Below, one piece after another: positions 43,815-51,895 of a DNA stretch of 64,000 nucleotides. The notes beneath the pieces were generated by a model, which worked only from the letters and a program-made list of their open reading frames with translations, ran no database searches and was not told the origin of the DNA. The translations under genes were made by a program, and so were the position numbers. This DNA comes from an uncultured Alphaproteobacteria bacterium (lineage in GTDB: Bacteria > Pseudomonadota > Alphaproteobacteria > Rs-D84): contig CALXMN010000001.1 of the NCBI GenBank assembly GCA_944389495.1, positions 1 to 64,000 on the forward strand, in the 5' to 3' direction. Every line of letters begins with the position of its first letter. The first letter of the stretch is position 1.

Positions 43815-43874
43815 AACGTCGTATATATTATCAATTATTTACTGTTTTGCAAATCTAAAAATTGTCGAATGGAA

Positions 43875-44441
43875 TCAATATTGCCGTGTTAATCTAAGCA
43901 ATGATTGAATAGATTTGTTGGTTATTAACAATCTGCGTCCAAATACAGACTGTATCAGTTTGCGTGCAAATACATTTTTGGGTACATAAACATCAACACC
44001 GTCTGCCTTTATAATATCGGGTGTAATATCAATCCGGGCCAGAATTCGCACGTCGTCAAAGTTCACATATTCATCACGTACACCGGCGTCGTATTCGTGT
44101 AATCTGCGTTGTTCGAAGTTGGTCGGACACACCTGGTACACATAACTGACGGGATTCATACTGTACGCAATAAATGTCCGGTCGTATTGTTCTGTGTTTG
44201 GGCGCCGGGTCAGAATATACAACCCATCCAGTTTATAATCATCGCGAACCCGGCCCGCGTGCAGATGCGGAAAAATGTGATATTGTAATGCATATGAAAA
44301 TACAGATGTTGCGAATATAGCCACCTGGGTTTGTCCGTTTGCATTTCGTTCAGAACTGATCGCATTGCTGATACGCAACATATCCCCTACGGCCAGTTTT
44401 TGTTTGTTTGCGCTGTATAAAATCTTGGGCACTGACACCAT
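43875..44441 (-). CDS. Hypothetical protein, divergent relative of 44559-45008
   Basis: A 188-residue protein of unknown function. Its order of motifs, VAIFATSVFSYALQYHIFP, LYILTRRPNTEQ, a Val/Tyr-rich strand and DVYVPKNVF, parallels that of the next gene (INVFATSDLVHAKNYAI, LYIQELNPN, IKVYVLKDEF), so both probably share a domain. TTGCAA and TATAAC 16 bp apart on the minus strand put the transcription start at or within a base or two of the ATG: a leaderless gene. A palindrome (44442-44456) covers the -10, indicating regulation. It lies between tRNA-Glu and its relative. Confidence 0.62.
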   Translation of the reverse strand: MVSVPKILYSANKQKLAVGDMLRISNAISSERNANGQTQVAIFATSVFSYALQYHIFPHLHAGRVRDDYKLDGLYILTRRPNTEQYDRTFIAYSMNPVSYVYQVCPTNFEQRRLHEYDAGVRDEYVNFDDVRILARIDITPDIIKADGVDVYVPKNVFARKLIQSVFGRRLLITNKSIQSLLRLTRQY

Positions 44442-44456
44442 ACTGTGTTATACAGT
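44442..44456. promoter_or_regulatory. Palindromic operator candidate
   Basis: ACTGT, GTTAT, ACAGT: a 5-bp perfect inverted repeat directly in front of the 44441 start, overlapping its TATAAC -10 element. TTGCAA at 44469-44474 is the matching -35. Confidence 0.45.
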
Positions 44457-44558
44457 GAACTATTTACGTTGCAAAGTAAAGTCTTTTATCGTGCTGTATG
44501 CACAATATGGATTTTTATGACCAGTTATGATATGATTTATGATGATACGAGGACTAAA

Positions 44559-45008
44559 ATGTCAAATAAAATCAATGTGTTTGCAACATCTGATTTGGTG
44601 CACGCTAAAAATTATGCGATTATGAGGCTGGTTGGCAATGGATGGAAATCGCCACGCGAAAGAAATGTTTTATATATTCAAGAACTAAATCCAAATATTC
44701 CGGCCAAGGCGTATGTTTATGAACTGGATTCCAATGGTTTCAAACGGGACGTAGATGGCAGTTATTATTGTTTAACGGACAAGCAGATAAACAAGGTTAT
44801 AGAAATTGATATTATGCAAGAAATCAAAAACGGCAACATCAAAGTATATGTTTTGAAAGATGAATTTAATACGCCTAATATGTCTGGGGCCGAATGGGGC
44901 AAAATTGTCAAAGATAAAAACAATTTTGAATTGTATAAACCGGATTTCAATAGCAAAAACATATTTGTTTTATCTGAAGCACGGAAAAGTAATTCTAATA
45001 TTAAATAA
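44559..45008 (+). CDS. Hypothetical protein, divergent relative of 43875-44441
   Basis: A 149-residue soluble protein. The shared domain starts INVFATSDLVHAKNYAIMRL and continues NVLYIQELNPNIPAKAYVYEL, then IEIDIMQEIKNGNIKVYVL. The pattern of a strand followed by ATSxxxxAxxYA is reminiscent of proteins that bind nucleotide-like ligands, but I cannot assign a family. ACGAGGAC lies just before the ATG, unlike its leaderless partner. The pair sits between two tRNA genes, a frequent landing place for acquired DNA. Confidence 0.62.
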   Translation: MSNKINVFATSDLVHAKNYAIMRLVGNGWKSPRERNVLYIQELNPNIPAKAYVYELDSNGFKRDVDGSYYCLTDKQINKVIEIDIMQEIKNGNIKVYVLKDEFNTPNMSGAEWGKIVKDKNNFELYKPDFNSKNIFVLSEARKSNSNIK

Positions 45009-45049
45009 CATAGGGTGGGGTATCAATGAAATACGTGCGAATACCAAAT

Positions 45050-45078
45050 AAAAAATGCCCCTGTGGGGTGTTTTTTTG
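45050..45078 (+). terminator. Intrinsic terminator
   Basis: GCCCC, TGT loop and GGGGTG followed by seven T, after the hypothetical gene and immediately before the 3' end of the convergent tRNA-Gln. Confidence 0.78.
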
Positions 45079-45080
45079 TT

Positions 45081-45154
45081 TGGTTGGGGCGCACGGATTC
45101 GAACCATGATAAAGAGAACCAAAATCTCTTGTCCTACCATTAGACGACACCCCA
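45081..45154 (-). tRNA. tRNA-Gln (TTG)
   Basis: The minus strand gives a 74-nt cloverleaf with encoded CCA: TGGGGTG pairs with CGCCCCA, D-arm TCTAATGGTAGGA, anticodon stem AGAGA/TCTCT around loop TTTTGGT (anticodon TTG, glutamine), T-arm GGTTCGAATCC. Confidence 0.95.
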
Positions 45155-45255
45155 AAAGCAACACAGATTATAAATATCTTTTATATTTTTGCAATAACAT
45201 TTTTTTTATTTATCTTTTTTATTGAAAAATTTTTAAAAAAGATTACTTTTTTCAC

Positions 45256-45303
45256 TTGAATTTTGTTTATTAAAACATATAATCATTAAGGTTTTTAATG
45301 ATT
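45256..45303 (+). promoter_or_regulatory. Promoter and MarR-type operator of the efflux operon
   Basis: TTGAAT (45256-45261), 16-bp spacer and TATAAT (45278-45283). A perfect palindrome AATCATTAA (45281-45289), 5 bp, TTAATGATT (45295-45303) overlaps the -10 and start site, the classic placement for autorepression by the MarR protein encoded next. Confidence 0.75.
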
Positions 45304-45336
45304 AAATGTCCTGTTTAATAAATCAAGGAAAACAAA

Positions 45337-45786
45337 ATGGCGCACAAAGAATTTGTAAAATTATTTGAATCAAATATTTTGTTGTTTGATAAATTATCTG
45401 ATCGGTTAAAACGTGGACCGTCGGCTTTGTCGGGTTATCCGCGGCAACAGTTAAGTATTTTGGTGCGGTTGCATATTGGTGGGCCGGCATTGTTAAAGGA
45501 AATTGCACGTCGTGAAATGGTAACGACGCCGAATTTGTGTGCGGCCTTTCGTAAATTAGAGCGCGATGGTCTGGTCCTGCGCAGAATTGACGACACAGAT
45601 CGTCGCAATACGTGGTATTCGGTTACGAAAAAGGGTGAACAAATCGCGGGCCAGGCAATGGATTTAATGCGTGGCGCGATTGATAAACTGTTTGCCGGCA
45701 TATCACGTGAAGACGAGGTTGCATTAACAGGCGCAATGAAAACTATAAACAAGATTCTGGAAAAGATGGAGTTAACAAATGCATAA
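45337..45786 (+). CDS. MarR-family transcriptional repressor
   Basis: A 149-residue MarR protein. The winged helix spans about residues 30-100: SGYPRQQLSILVRLHIGG, ALLKEIARREMVTTPNLCAAFRKLERDGLVLR as recognition part and RIDDTDRRNTWYSVTKKG as the wing. Terminal helices would make the dimer. It precedes and overlaps the TolC-like gene by 8 nt and has a 9-5-9 palindrome on its promoter, so it most likely represses its own operon until a ligand releases it. Confidence 0.9.
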   Translation: MAHKEFVKLFESNILLFDKLSDRLKRGPSALSGYPRQQLSILVRLHIGGPALLKEIARREMVTTPNLCAAFRKLERDGLVLRRIDDTDRRNTWYSVTKKGEQIAGQAMDLMRGAIDKLFAGISREDEVALTGAMKTINKILEKMELTNA

Positions 45787-47113
45787 TCTGAAACTGGCCG
45801 CGGTTGTAATGTGCGCGGTTGTTGCCACATCAAATGCATACGCAATGGATTTATCATTAAATGATGCGGTTGATATGATTTTGGCTGAATCACAAGATTT
45901 GAAAAAGGCCGATGCCAACCTGAAAAAGGCCGAGGCGTCACTTGATTTGGCCAATTCAAATCGTTGGTTTAATATATCTGGTACCGCGACATATATGAAT
46001 TTGATTGATGTGAAAAATCCGACCAAGTCATATTCTGTGAATATTCCGCCTGAATTGGGTGGGGTGCTGTCGCAAATGGTGGGGCAACAGGTTAATTTAC
46101 CGGCCAGTTTGGATATCCCGGATAATATGTTTATGGCGGGTGTATCAGTTACCCAGCCGATTTATACATTTGGAAAAATTGGCAATGCGGTAAAGTCGGT
46201 CAAGGCGGCGGTCAAAATGGCCGAATCCAACCAAGAATTAACTCGTCGGGCGGTTCGATACAGTGCGGTTGATATGTATTGGACGGCCAAGATGACGGAT
46301 GAAATTGTTAAAATATCGCGTGCTGATTTGAATGCGGCACGTGATGCGCGCAAAAGTTTGACGTCGGCCGGACGTGCCAACCGCAGTAATTTGGTAAAAA
46401 TAGAATCTGATATTGCGACCAAGGAAATTAATTTATCGAACGCAGAATTTAATCGTGATACCGCGCACAGAATGTTGAAAATTCTGGCGGGTATAGATAT
46501 GAACGAAACATTAAATTTAACCGATGAATTCCCAGACGAATTTCCGGATTTAAATGCGGGCGAATTAACATCTACGCCACAATGGGATGTTTTGACAGAA
46601 CAGATTCAGATGTACGAACGCAATGCCAAGTCCAAGCGTGATGGGGCCTTGCCGACATTGGCGGCAACCGCGTCATACGATTATATTGCATATGGCCCGA
46701 ATATGGCAAATATGTTTGGTCATCATAATACCCAGTCTGCATATTGGGGGCTGGCGTTACAGATTCCGATTTTCAGTGGTGGTGCGAATATGGCGAATGC
46801 CACAATAGAGGCAATGAATGCCGAGGCCGCCCGTCAAGATCTGGATAAGGCAAAAAAAATGACAACCGAAGAATACACACGTGCCGTTGACCAGTACAAT
46901 CATTTACGTGGCAACTTGGCAACATTGGAAAATGCACGTGATTTGGCGGCCAAAGCGTACGAGTTTTCCAGTGGTCGTTTTGCATCCGGCCAGACATCCG
47001 CCGTTGAATTGGCCGAGGTTTCCGCCGGTCTGTATCAATTGGATATGGCGTTATTGGATGCCAAGTACAATATTTTAATGTCTGCGGAATCTGTAAAAAA
47101 ATTGGGTGAATAA
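45779..47113 (+). CDS. TolC/OprM-like outer-membrane efflux protein
   Basis: A 444-residue outer-membrane factor. Signal peptide MHNLKLAAVVMCAVVATSNA; mature part with two OEP repeats of long helices (LNDAVDMILAESQDLKKADA, then TPQWDVLTEQIQMYERNAK) and the strand block WGLALQIPIFSGGANMA that is typical before the second helix pair. No lipobox. It would trim the TolC channel through which the adjacent pump extrudes its substrate. Its start codon lies within the end of the marR gene. Confidence 0.88.
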   Translation: MHNLKLAAVVMCAVVATSNAYAMDLSLNDAVDMILAESQDLKKADANLKKAEASLDLANSNRWFNISGTATYMNLIDVKNPTKSYSVNIPPELGGVLSQMVGQQVNLPASLDIPDNMFMAGVSVTQPIYTFGKIGNAVKSVKAAVKMAESNQELTRRAVRYSAVDMYWTAKMTDEIVKISRADLNAARDARKSLTSAGRANRSNLVKIESDIATKEINLSNAEFNRDTAHRMLKILAGIDMNETLNLTDEFPDEFPDLNAGELTSTPQWDVLTEQIQMYERNAKSKRDGALPTLAATASYDYIAYGPNMANMFGHHNTQSAYWGLALQIPIFSGGANMANATIEAMNAEAARQDLDKAKKMTTEEYTRAVDQYNHLRGNLATLENARDLAAKAYEFSSGRFASGQTSAVELAEVSAGLYQLDMALLDAKYNILMSAESVKKLGE

Positions 47114-47115
47114 AA

Positions 47116-47712
47116 ATGGAACAAGTGTTAATCAAGTTAAAATCAGAAAAGGTAAAACGTACGCTGTATGGGGCGTGTCTTGTGGCGTTAATTGGATGGT
47201 GTATATTTCGCTTTGCGGCGATTGGTGTGGAAAATGCACGCGCGGTGTTTAATCCGGCACGCTATGCCACGGATGTTGGGGCGCCCGTTTATGCGATGGA
47301 TGTATCGCGCGAATCCGGCGTTCTGCGCGAACCCATAGAAATCAAAAATAATCGTGCGTTGGTATCCAGTGTGCGTGTTGATAAATTACAACCCGGCCAG
47401 CGTGTTGACGATGGTGAAATTGTATCTGTATCACGTGACATAGATTTAAATACGGGTATGCACATTGTTCGCACTCGTGGGGTGTCGGATGGTCTGCATT
47501 ATGCAGAATACCAAACAGATGGATATTTTATTCCGTTATATGCGGTAAATAATGGTGTTGTTATGTTGGATGTTGATGGCATTGCCACACCACGGGACGT
47601 TGATGTTTTGCGGTCTGATGCACAAACGGCGTTGGTATCTGGGCTGGCCGATGGCGATATTGTTATTTTGTCCCAGATTGATGCCGGTGACCGTGTCCAG
47701 ATTATAAAATAA
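47116..47712 (+). CDS. Truncated membrane-fusion (HlyD/AcrA) adaptor
   Basis: A 198-residue protein with an N-terminal membrane anchor (residues about 15-37) and a C-terminal part matching the beta-barrel/membrane-proximal domain of RND adaptors: GYFIPLYAVNNGVVMLDVDG and VSGLADGDIVILSQ. The lipoyl domain and the alpha-helical hairpin that dock TolC are absent; ordinary adaptors are about 350-400 residues. The frame is intact, with codon use like its neighbours, so this looks like a stable reduced form rather than a decayed gene. It is 2 bp behind the TolC-like gene and 39 bp before the RND gene. Confidence 0.7.
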   Translation: MEQVLIKLKSEKVKRTLYGACLVALIGWCIFRFAAIGVENARAVFNPARYATDVGAPVYAMDVSRESGVLREPIEIKNNRALVSSVRVDKLQPGQRVDDGEIVSVSRDIDLNTGMHIVRTRGVSDGLHYAEYQTDGYFIPLYAVNNGVVMLDVDGIATPRDVDVLRSDAQTALVSGLADGDIVILSQIDAGDRVQIIK

Positions 47713-47751
47713 AAATATGCGTTAAAGAATTTTTTTCAGGGGGAATTTACT

Positions 47752-50700
47752 ATGTTAAAGTTTTTCGTTCGCAGACCTGTTACAACGGTTATGTTTGTTT
47801 TGTTTTGGGTTGTGTTGGGTTTTGTATCTTTTCCAAAGATGAACATTGAACGCACACCATCGGTTGAAATGCCGATGGTAACGGCGACCTTTATTTATCC
47901 CGGTGCGGCACCATCTGAAATAGAATCCCAAGTTATCAAGCGTGCCGAAGACGCAATATCTGAAGTTTCCGAAATCAAAAAAATTACATCCCAGGCGTTT
48001 GAAAATGGTGGCTTTGTGATGGCAGAATTTAACATCGGCGTGGATGTTAATGACAAAGCGACCGAGGTAAAAACAAAACTTGATTCATTGGTGTCTGAAT
48101 TCCCCACAGATATGGAACAGCCCGTCGTTGAAAAATTAAACCCACTGGAACAGCCGGTTGTTGATATTATGATAACTGGGGATAACCTGCGTGATTTACA
48201 GGAATATGTGGATGACACATTGTCCAACAAGATTACCGGAATTGCGGGCGTGGCCAGTGTGGATGTCTTTGGTGGGAAAACGCGTGCGGTTCGTATTGCA
48301 ATGAATCCGGAATTATTGGCGGCGCGTGGTGCGACGGTAATGGATGTCGTGTCTGCATTGGGGGCACGCAATTTGAATGTTCCGGGTGGCAAAATTGAAT
48401 TTGGCACAAATTCGTCAAACGTTCGTTTTGTGGGCGAATTTTCCAGTGTCGATGAAATTGCAAATTTACAGTTAACCACGGTCGAAGGCCAGCGGTTCAA
48501 GTTGTCTGATATTGCGACCGTAACAGATGCGGCGCGTGATCTGGAAAACGGTGCACGTTATAATGGGCGTGATGTTATTATTGCATCTGTTGTCAAGTCG
48601 TCTGATGGGAATGCGATAAATGTATCGCGTGCATTGCGGGATCAAATGCCGGCCTTAACCGCAGATTTACAATCAGAATTCCCCGATGCCACGATGGAAA
48701 TCATATCTGATTCTTCGACCGCAATTGCCGATGAAACATACGGCACAATCGAAGGCATTATTTTGGGGGTTATATTCACAGTATTGGTTTTGTTGGCGTT
48801 TACGCGTAACTGGCGTTCAACGATTATTGCAGGCGTTGTGATACCTGCGTCATTAATTGCCGGATTTTTCTTTATGGATGCCAGTAATTTTACAATCAAT
48901 GCATTAACATTGTTGGCGTATTCATCGGCATTGGGCACATTGGTGTCAAACGCAATTATTTTAATAGAATCTGCCTTGCAGGAAATGCGCAACGGAAAAA
49001 ATCCCGAAGATGCCGCAATTGACGGTACCAAAAAAGTTGCCGTATCTGTATTGGCGGGCGTCGGGACAAATGTGGTGGTATTTTTACCATTGGCCTTTAT
49101 GGGCGGTATAGCAGGTCAATTTATGAACCAATTTGGTATGACGGTTGTATATCTGACATTGTTGTCATTACTGTTCTCGTTCACATTGACACCGATGATG
49201 ATTGCCAAATTTTTGCGTCTGACGAATAATAAAAAGTCCGGTCGCGCCCAATCGGCCAAGACGGTTCGTGCCGCGGTTGTATCCCCGGACAAAAAAGACG
49301 CATCGGCAAAGAAGTCGCGTCTGCGCCGTTGGTTTGATTACCAGCACGCACATCCGTGGCGCGTTGTTGCGATGGCACTTGCACTGTTATTGGTAACGGC
49401 CGGCTTAATGAAATTTGTCGGCAGTGAATTCGCCCCATCAACCGACACAAACGAAATAAACATTACTGCGCGTGCGCCAATGGGGGCCACGTATGAAAAA
49501 TCATCCGAAATCGCCGCCCAAATAGAAAAAAAGTTGGCTGATTTTGATGAGGTCCAGGCCGTATCTGTAAAAATTGGCGATCGTGGTCTGCAAAATATTG
49601 CGGTTAAGTTAACGTTGGTTGACGTATCGGAACGCAGTAAATCTGACCAAGAAATTGCGCGTGATATTATGCCGGTGTTGGCCCAGATTCCGGATGTCGA
49701 AATCCAGGTCAGTGCGGGTGCCGCCATATCGGCCGGAACATCCAATGCAGATATTGTATTAAACGTATACGGTGCAGATGATGCAAAACGTACGGCGTAT
49801 GCAAATCAAATTCTGGGTATGATAAACCACTTGCCCGAGGTGCAAACCGCCGTCCTGGCCCAGCAAAAGCCGGCCACTGAAACCCAGTTTGTCCCCGACG
49901 AAGATAAAATGAATTCTTGGGGTATAAACAATTCTTATGCGGGATTGACTTTGCGTACGGCATTGTATGGTAATGATGATTACAAGTACAAAGAAAACGG
50001 CGAAGAATACCCAATAATTTTGGAATTTGCCAAGCCTTTTAAAACAATGGGTATGTTTGATACCGTGTTTGTAAATTCCCAGCGTGGAATGGTACCATTG
50101 TCTGAATTGGGCAAGATCCAGGTTGTTGATGCCACACCCGAAATTATGCGTATTGACAAGAATCGTATAACAGAAATCGATGTTACACTTGGCAAGTCTA
50201 CAATGGGGCCGGTCCAAAAAAAGATAGAGGTCGCCATTGCAAAAATTGACTGGGATGCGGGCTATGGCGTTGAATTTGGTGGTATGTCTGAAATCCAGGG
50301 TGAAACAACAACCGAAATTGGAAATGCGTTTATGCTGGCGGTTATATTAACGTATATGTTATTGGCGGCGATATTAAATTCGTTGGCACATCCATTTACA
50401 ATTGCAACATCTATTGTGACCAGTTTTGCGGGCGTGTTTGCGTTGATGTTCTTGTCGGGCGCGACAATGAATGTTGGGGCGATGTTGGCATTTGTTATGT
50501 TGGTTGGATTGGTTGTTAATAACAATATTCTTGTTCTGGAACCGACGGTTAACCGTATTGCAAACGGTGAAAATGCGTCCGAAGCCCTGTGGACGGAATT
50601 AAAAGATAAACAATCAATGGTTTTAATGACGTCCATTGCGGTTATAACCGGTATGATACCCCAATTATGGTCAACCGATGGGATGAAGGTTGCAATGGGT

Positions 50701-50814
50701 GCGGTTATGATTGGCGGTATGTTTGCCAGTATGATATTTACATTTGTACTGACGCCGGCATTGTTCTTTTTGGTGGAACGCGGCCGTCAAAGATTACGTC
50801 GTGGCAATAAATAA
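47752..50814 (+). CDS. RND-superfamily transporter lacking the usual proton-relay residues
   Basis: A 1020-residue RND (HAE1/AcrB-type) permease with twelve membrane helices and two large periplasmic loops. The start MLKFFVRRPVTTVMFVLFWV and PSVEMPMVTATFIYPGAAPSEIE are typical. In TM4, where AcrB has the Asp407-Asp408 pair, the sequence is LGTLVSNAIILIES (Ser399, Asn400); in TM10 the Lys940 position is Asn923 (GLVVNNNIL). Thus the canonical proton relay is missing. Either other residues carry protons or the protein works in another way. A cytoplasmic loop in the middle is Lys/Ala-rich. The operon ends at the following terminator. Confidence 0.9.
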   Translation: MLKFFVRRPVTTVMFVLFWVVLGFVSFPKMNIERTPSVEMPMVTATFIYPGAAPSEIESQVIKRAEDAISEVSEIKKITSQAFENGGFVMAEFNIGVDVNDKATEVKTKLDSLVSEFPTDMEQPVVEKLNPLEQPVVDIMITGDNLRDLQEYVDDTLSNKITGIAGVASVDVFGGKTRAVRIAMNPELLAARGATVMDVVSALGARNLNVPGGKIEFGTNSSNVRFVGEFSSVDEIANLQLTTVEGQRFKLSDIATVTDAARDLENGARYNGRDVIIASVVKSSDGNAINVSRALRDQMPALTADLQSEFPDATMEIISDSSTAIADETYGTIEGIILGVIFTVLVLLAFTRNWRSTIIAGVVIPASLIAGFFFMDASNFTINALTLLAYSSALGTLVSNAIILIESALQEMRNGKNPEDAAIDGTKKVAVSVLAGVGTNVVVFLPLAFMGGIAGQFMNQFGMTVVYLTLLSLLFSFTLTPMMIAKFLRLTNNKKSGRAQSAKTVRAAVVSPDKKDASAKKSRLRRWFDYQHAHPWRVVAMALALLLVTAGLMKFVGSEFAPSTDTNEINITARAPMGATYEKSSEIAAQIEKKLADFDEVQAVSVKIGDRGLQNIAVKLTLVDVSERSKSDQEIARDIMPVLAQIPDVEIQVSAGAAISAGTSNADIVLNVYGADDAKRTAYANQILGMINHLPEVQTAVLAQQKPATETQFVPDEDKMNSWGINNSYAGLTLRTALYGNDDYKYKENGEEYPIILEFAKPFKTMGMFDTVFVNSQRGMVPLSELGKIQVVDATPEIMRIDKNRITEIDVTLGKSTMGPVQKKIEVAIAKIDWDAGYGVEFGGMSEIQGETTTEIGNAFMLAVILTYMLLAAILNSLAHPFTIATSIVTSFAGVFALMFLSGATMNVGAMLAFVMLVGLVVNNNILVLEPTVNRIANGENASEALWTELKDKQSMVLMTSIAVITGMIPQLWSTDGMKVAMGAVMIGGMFASMIFTFVLTPALFFLVERGRQRLRRGNK

Positions 50815-50840
50815 AAATGGGGCATCGGCCCCATTTTTAT
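50813..50840 (+). terminator. Intrinsic terminator of the efflux operon
   Basis: AAATGGGGC, ATCG loop and GCCCCATTTTTATT directly behind the RND gene stop. Confidence 0.9.
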
Positions 50841-50896
50841 TGCAAAATTAAAAAAAAGATTGTTATAATTCCACCGAATTATCAAAGGATTTATAT

Positions 50897-51508
50897 ATGT
50901 TAAAGAAAGAAGATGTTGTCGTTTTTGATTTTGATGGGACGTTATCTGGTCGTGATACCAGTATGGAATTTGTAAAGTATTGTTTTCGTCATTCTGGTCG
51001 TCCGTGGTTGTATTTACCATTGATTGGCGTCGGTCTGATTGGTCGCTGGTTAAATCCGTCCGGGATTTGGTGGCGCCAGGCAACGCGTCGCTTTTTGACG
51101 CCGGAAATGATACGGCGTTTTGCGCCCGCGTTTATAAAACAGCATCGTCGTGAACGTTTCGGCTGGTCCAAGGACCAGGTGGCCAAAGAACGTGCCGATG
51201 GGCGCAGTGTTGTTTTAATTTCTGCCAGTCCAGATTATTTGTTGCCACAATTGGTGCGCGATATTAAGTTTGATGCGGTATTGTGTTCGCGTATGGATGA
51301 AAATCATCCGTGGAAATATGAATTTTTGTGCTGGGGCCAGAACAAGGTTGTCGCAATGGATGAATGGGCCAAAAAAAATCATATGATTCCGCGTGTGGTG
51401 CGTTCTTATTCAGACAGTAAATCAGATATGCCGCTGATGGAAATTGCCGCGGAACAGGTATGGGTCGATAAAAAAACCGGGTTAAGAAAATCGTCCTGGT
51501 GCAAATAA
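50897..51508 (+). CDS. HAD-family phosphatase (subclass IB, SerB-like)
   Basis: A 203-residue HAD hydrolase. Motif I is VVFDFDGTLSG with the nucleophile Asp11 and Asp13; motif II is LISASPDYL; the catalytic Lys is probably in NKVVAMDEW; motif III is YSDSKSDMPLME. The helical cap between motifs I and II and the overall length fit the HAD-IB group, which includes phosphoserine and phosphatidylglycerophosphate/CicA-like phosphatases. A membrane-hugging stretch WLYLPLIGVGLIGRWL suggests a lipid-like substrate, but this is only an inference. Confidence 0.85.
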   Translation: MLKKEDVVVFDFDGTLSGRDTSMEFVKYCFRHSGRPWLYLPLIGVGLIGRWLNPSGIWWRQATRRFLTPEMIRRFAPAFIKQHRRERFGWSKDQVAKERADGRSVVLISASPDYLLPQLVRDIKFDAVLCSRMDENHPWKYEFLCWGQNKVVAMDEWAKKNHMIPRVVRSYSDSKSDMPLMEIAAEQVWVDKKTGLRKSSWCK

Positions 51509-51533
51509 GGCATCAATCCGTTATAATCACAGT

Positions 51534-51773
51534 ATGGTTATAACGGATGTTTTATATGATTTAACGGTTGGCGTTGCGGGCGCGGTATTGGGGGCGCTGA
51601 TAATGTTGGTGTTCAGCCATAAAAAAACGCGTCGTTTGTCGGATGAAATTTTGGTTAATCGCAAAGATTTAGAAAATTTACGCCTGGAAAACAATCGCTT
51701 GATTGAAACCATCAAAGACCGTGAAAATCAAATCCTGGCCCTGCAACGCAAAATTTTGAACAAGAAAAAATAA
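51534..51773 (+). CDS. Small membrane-anchored coiled-coil protein
   Basis: A 79-residue protein: one N-terminal membrane helix (residues about 8-27), a basic stretch HKKTRR, then a coiled coil (ILVNRKDLENLRLENNRLIE and IKDRENQILALQRKIL). There is no recognised family. It is 25 bp behind the HAD gene and could be in its operon; a TATAAT-like sequence (ccgTTATAATca) just upstream may instead provide its own promoter. The layout resembles small scaffold or cell-division anchors. Confidence 0.6.
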   Translation: MVITDVLYDLTVGVAGAVLGALIMLVFSHKKTRRLSDEILVNRKDLENLRLENNRLIETIKDRENQILALQRKILNKKK

Positions 51774-51787
51774 TTGTCATTATACAT

Positions 51788-51880
51788 AAGGTTACCCACA
51801 ATACGCGCATAAATAATATACATTATACGCGTATTATTATTTTATATTGTTATCACAGTGGTAACCCGACAATCGGGGTT
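51788..51880. repeat. Nested inverted repeats, dif-like core
   Basis: AATACGCG and CGCGTATT pair across about 20 bp, enclosed by GGTTACC and GGTAACC; a further CCCGA/TCGGG hairpin follows. The minus strand of the inner part contains ATAATGTATATTAT, identical to the core of Escherichia coli dif. The outer Xer arms match only partly. It fills the gap between the coiled-coil gene and rmuC. Confidence 0.45.
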
Positions 51881-51895
51881 AAAATTTACACGTAA

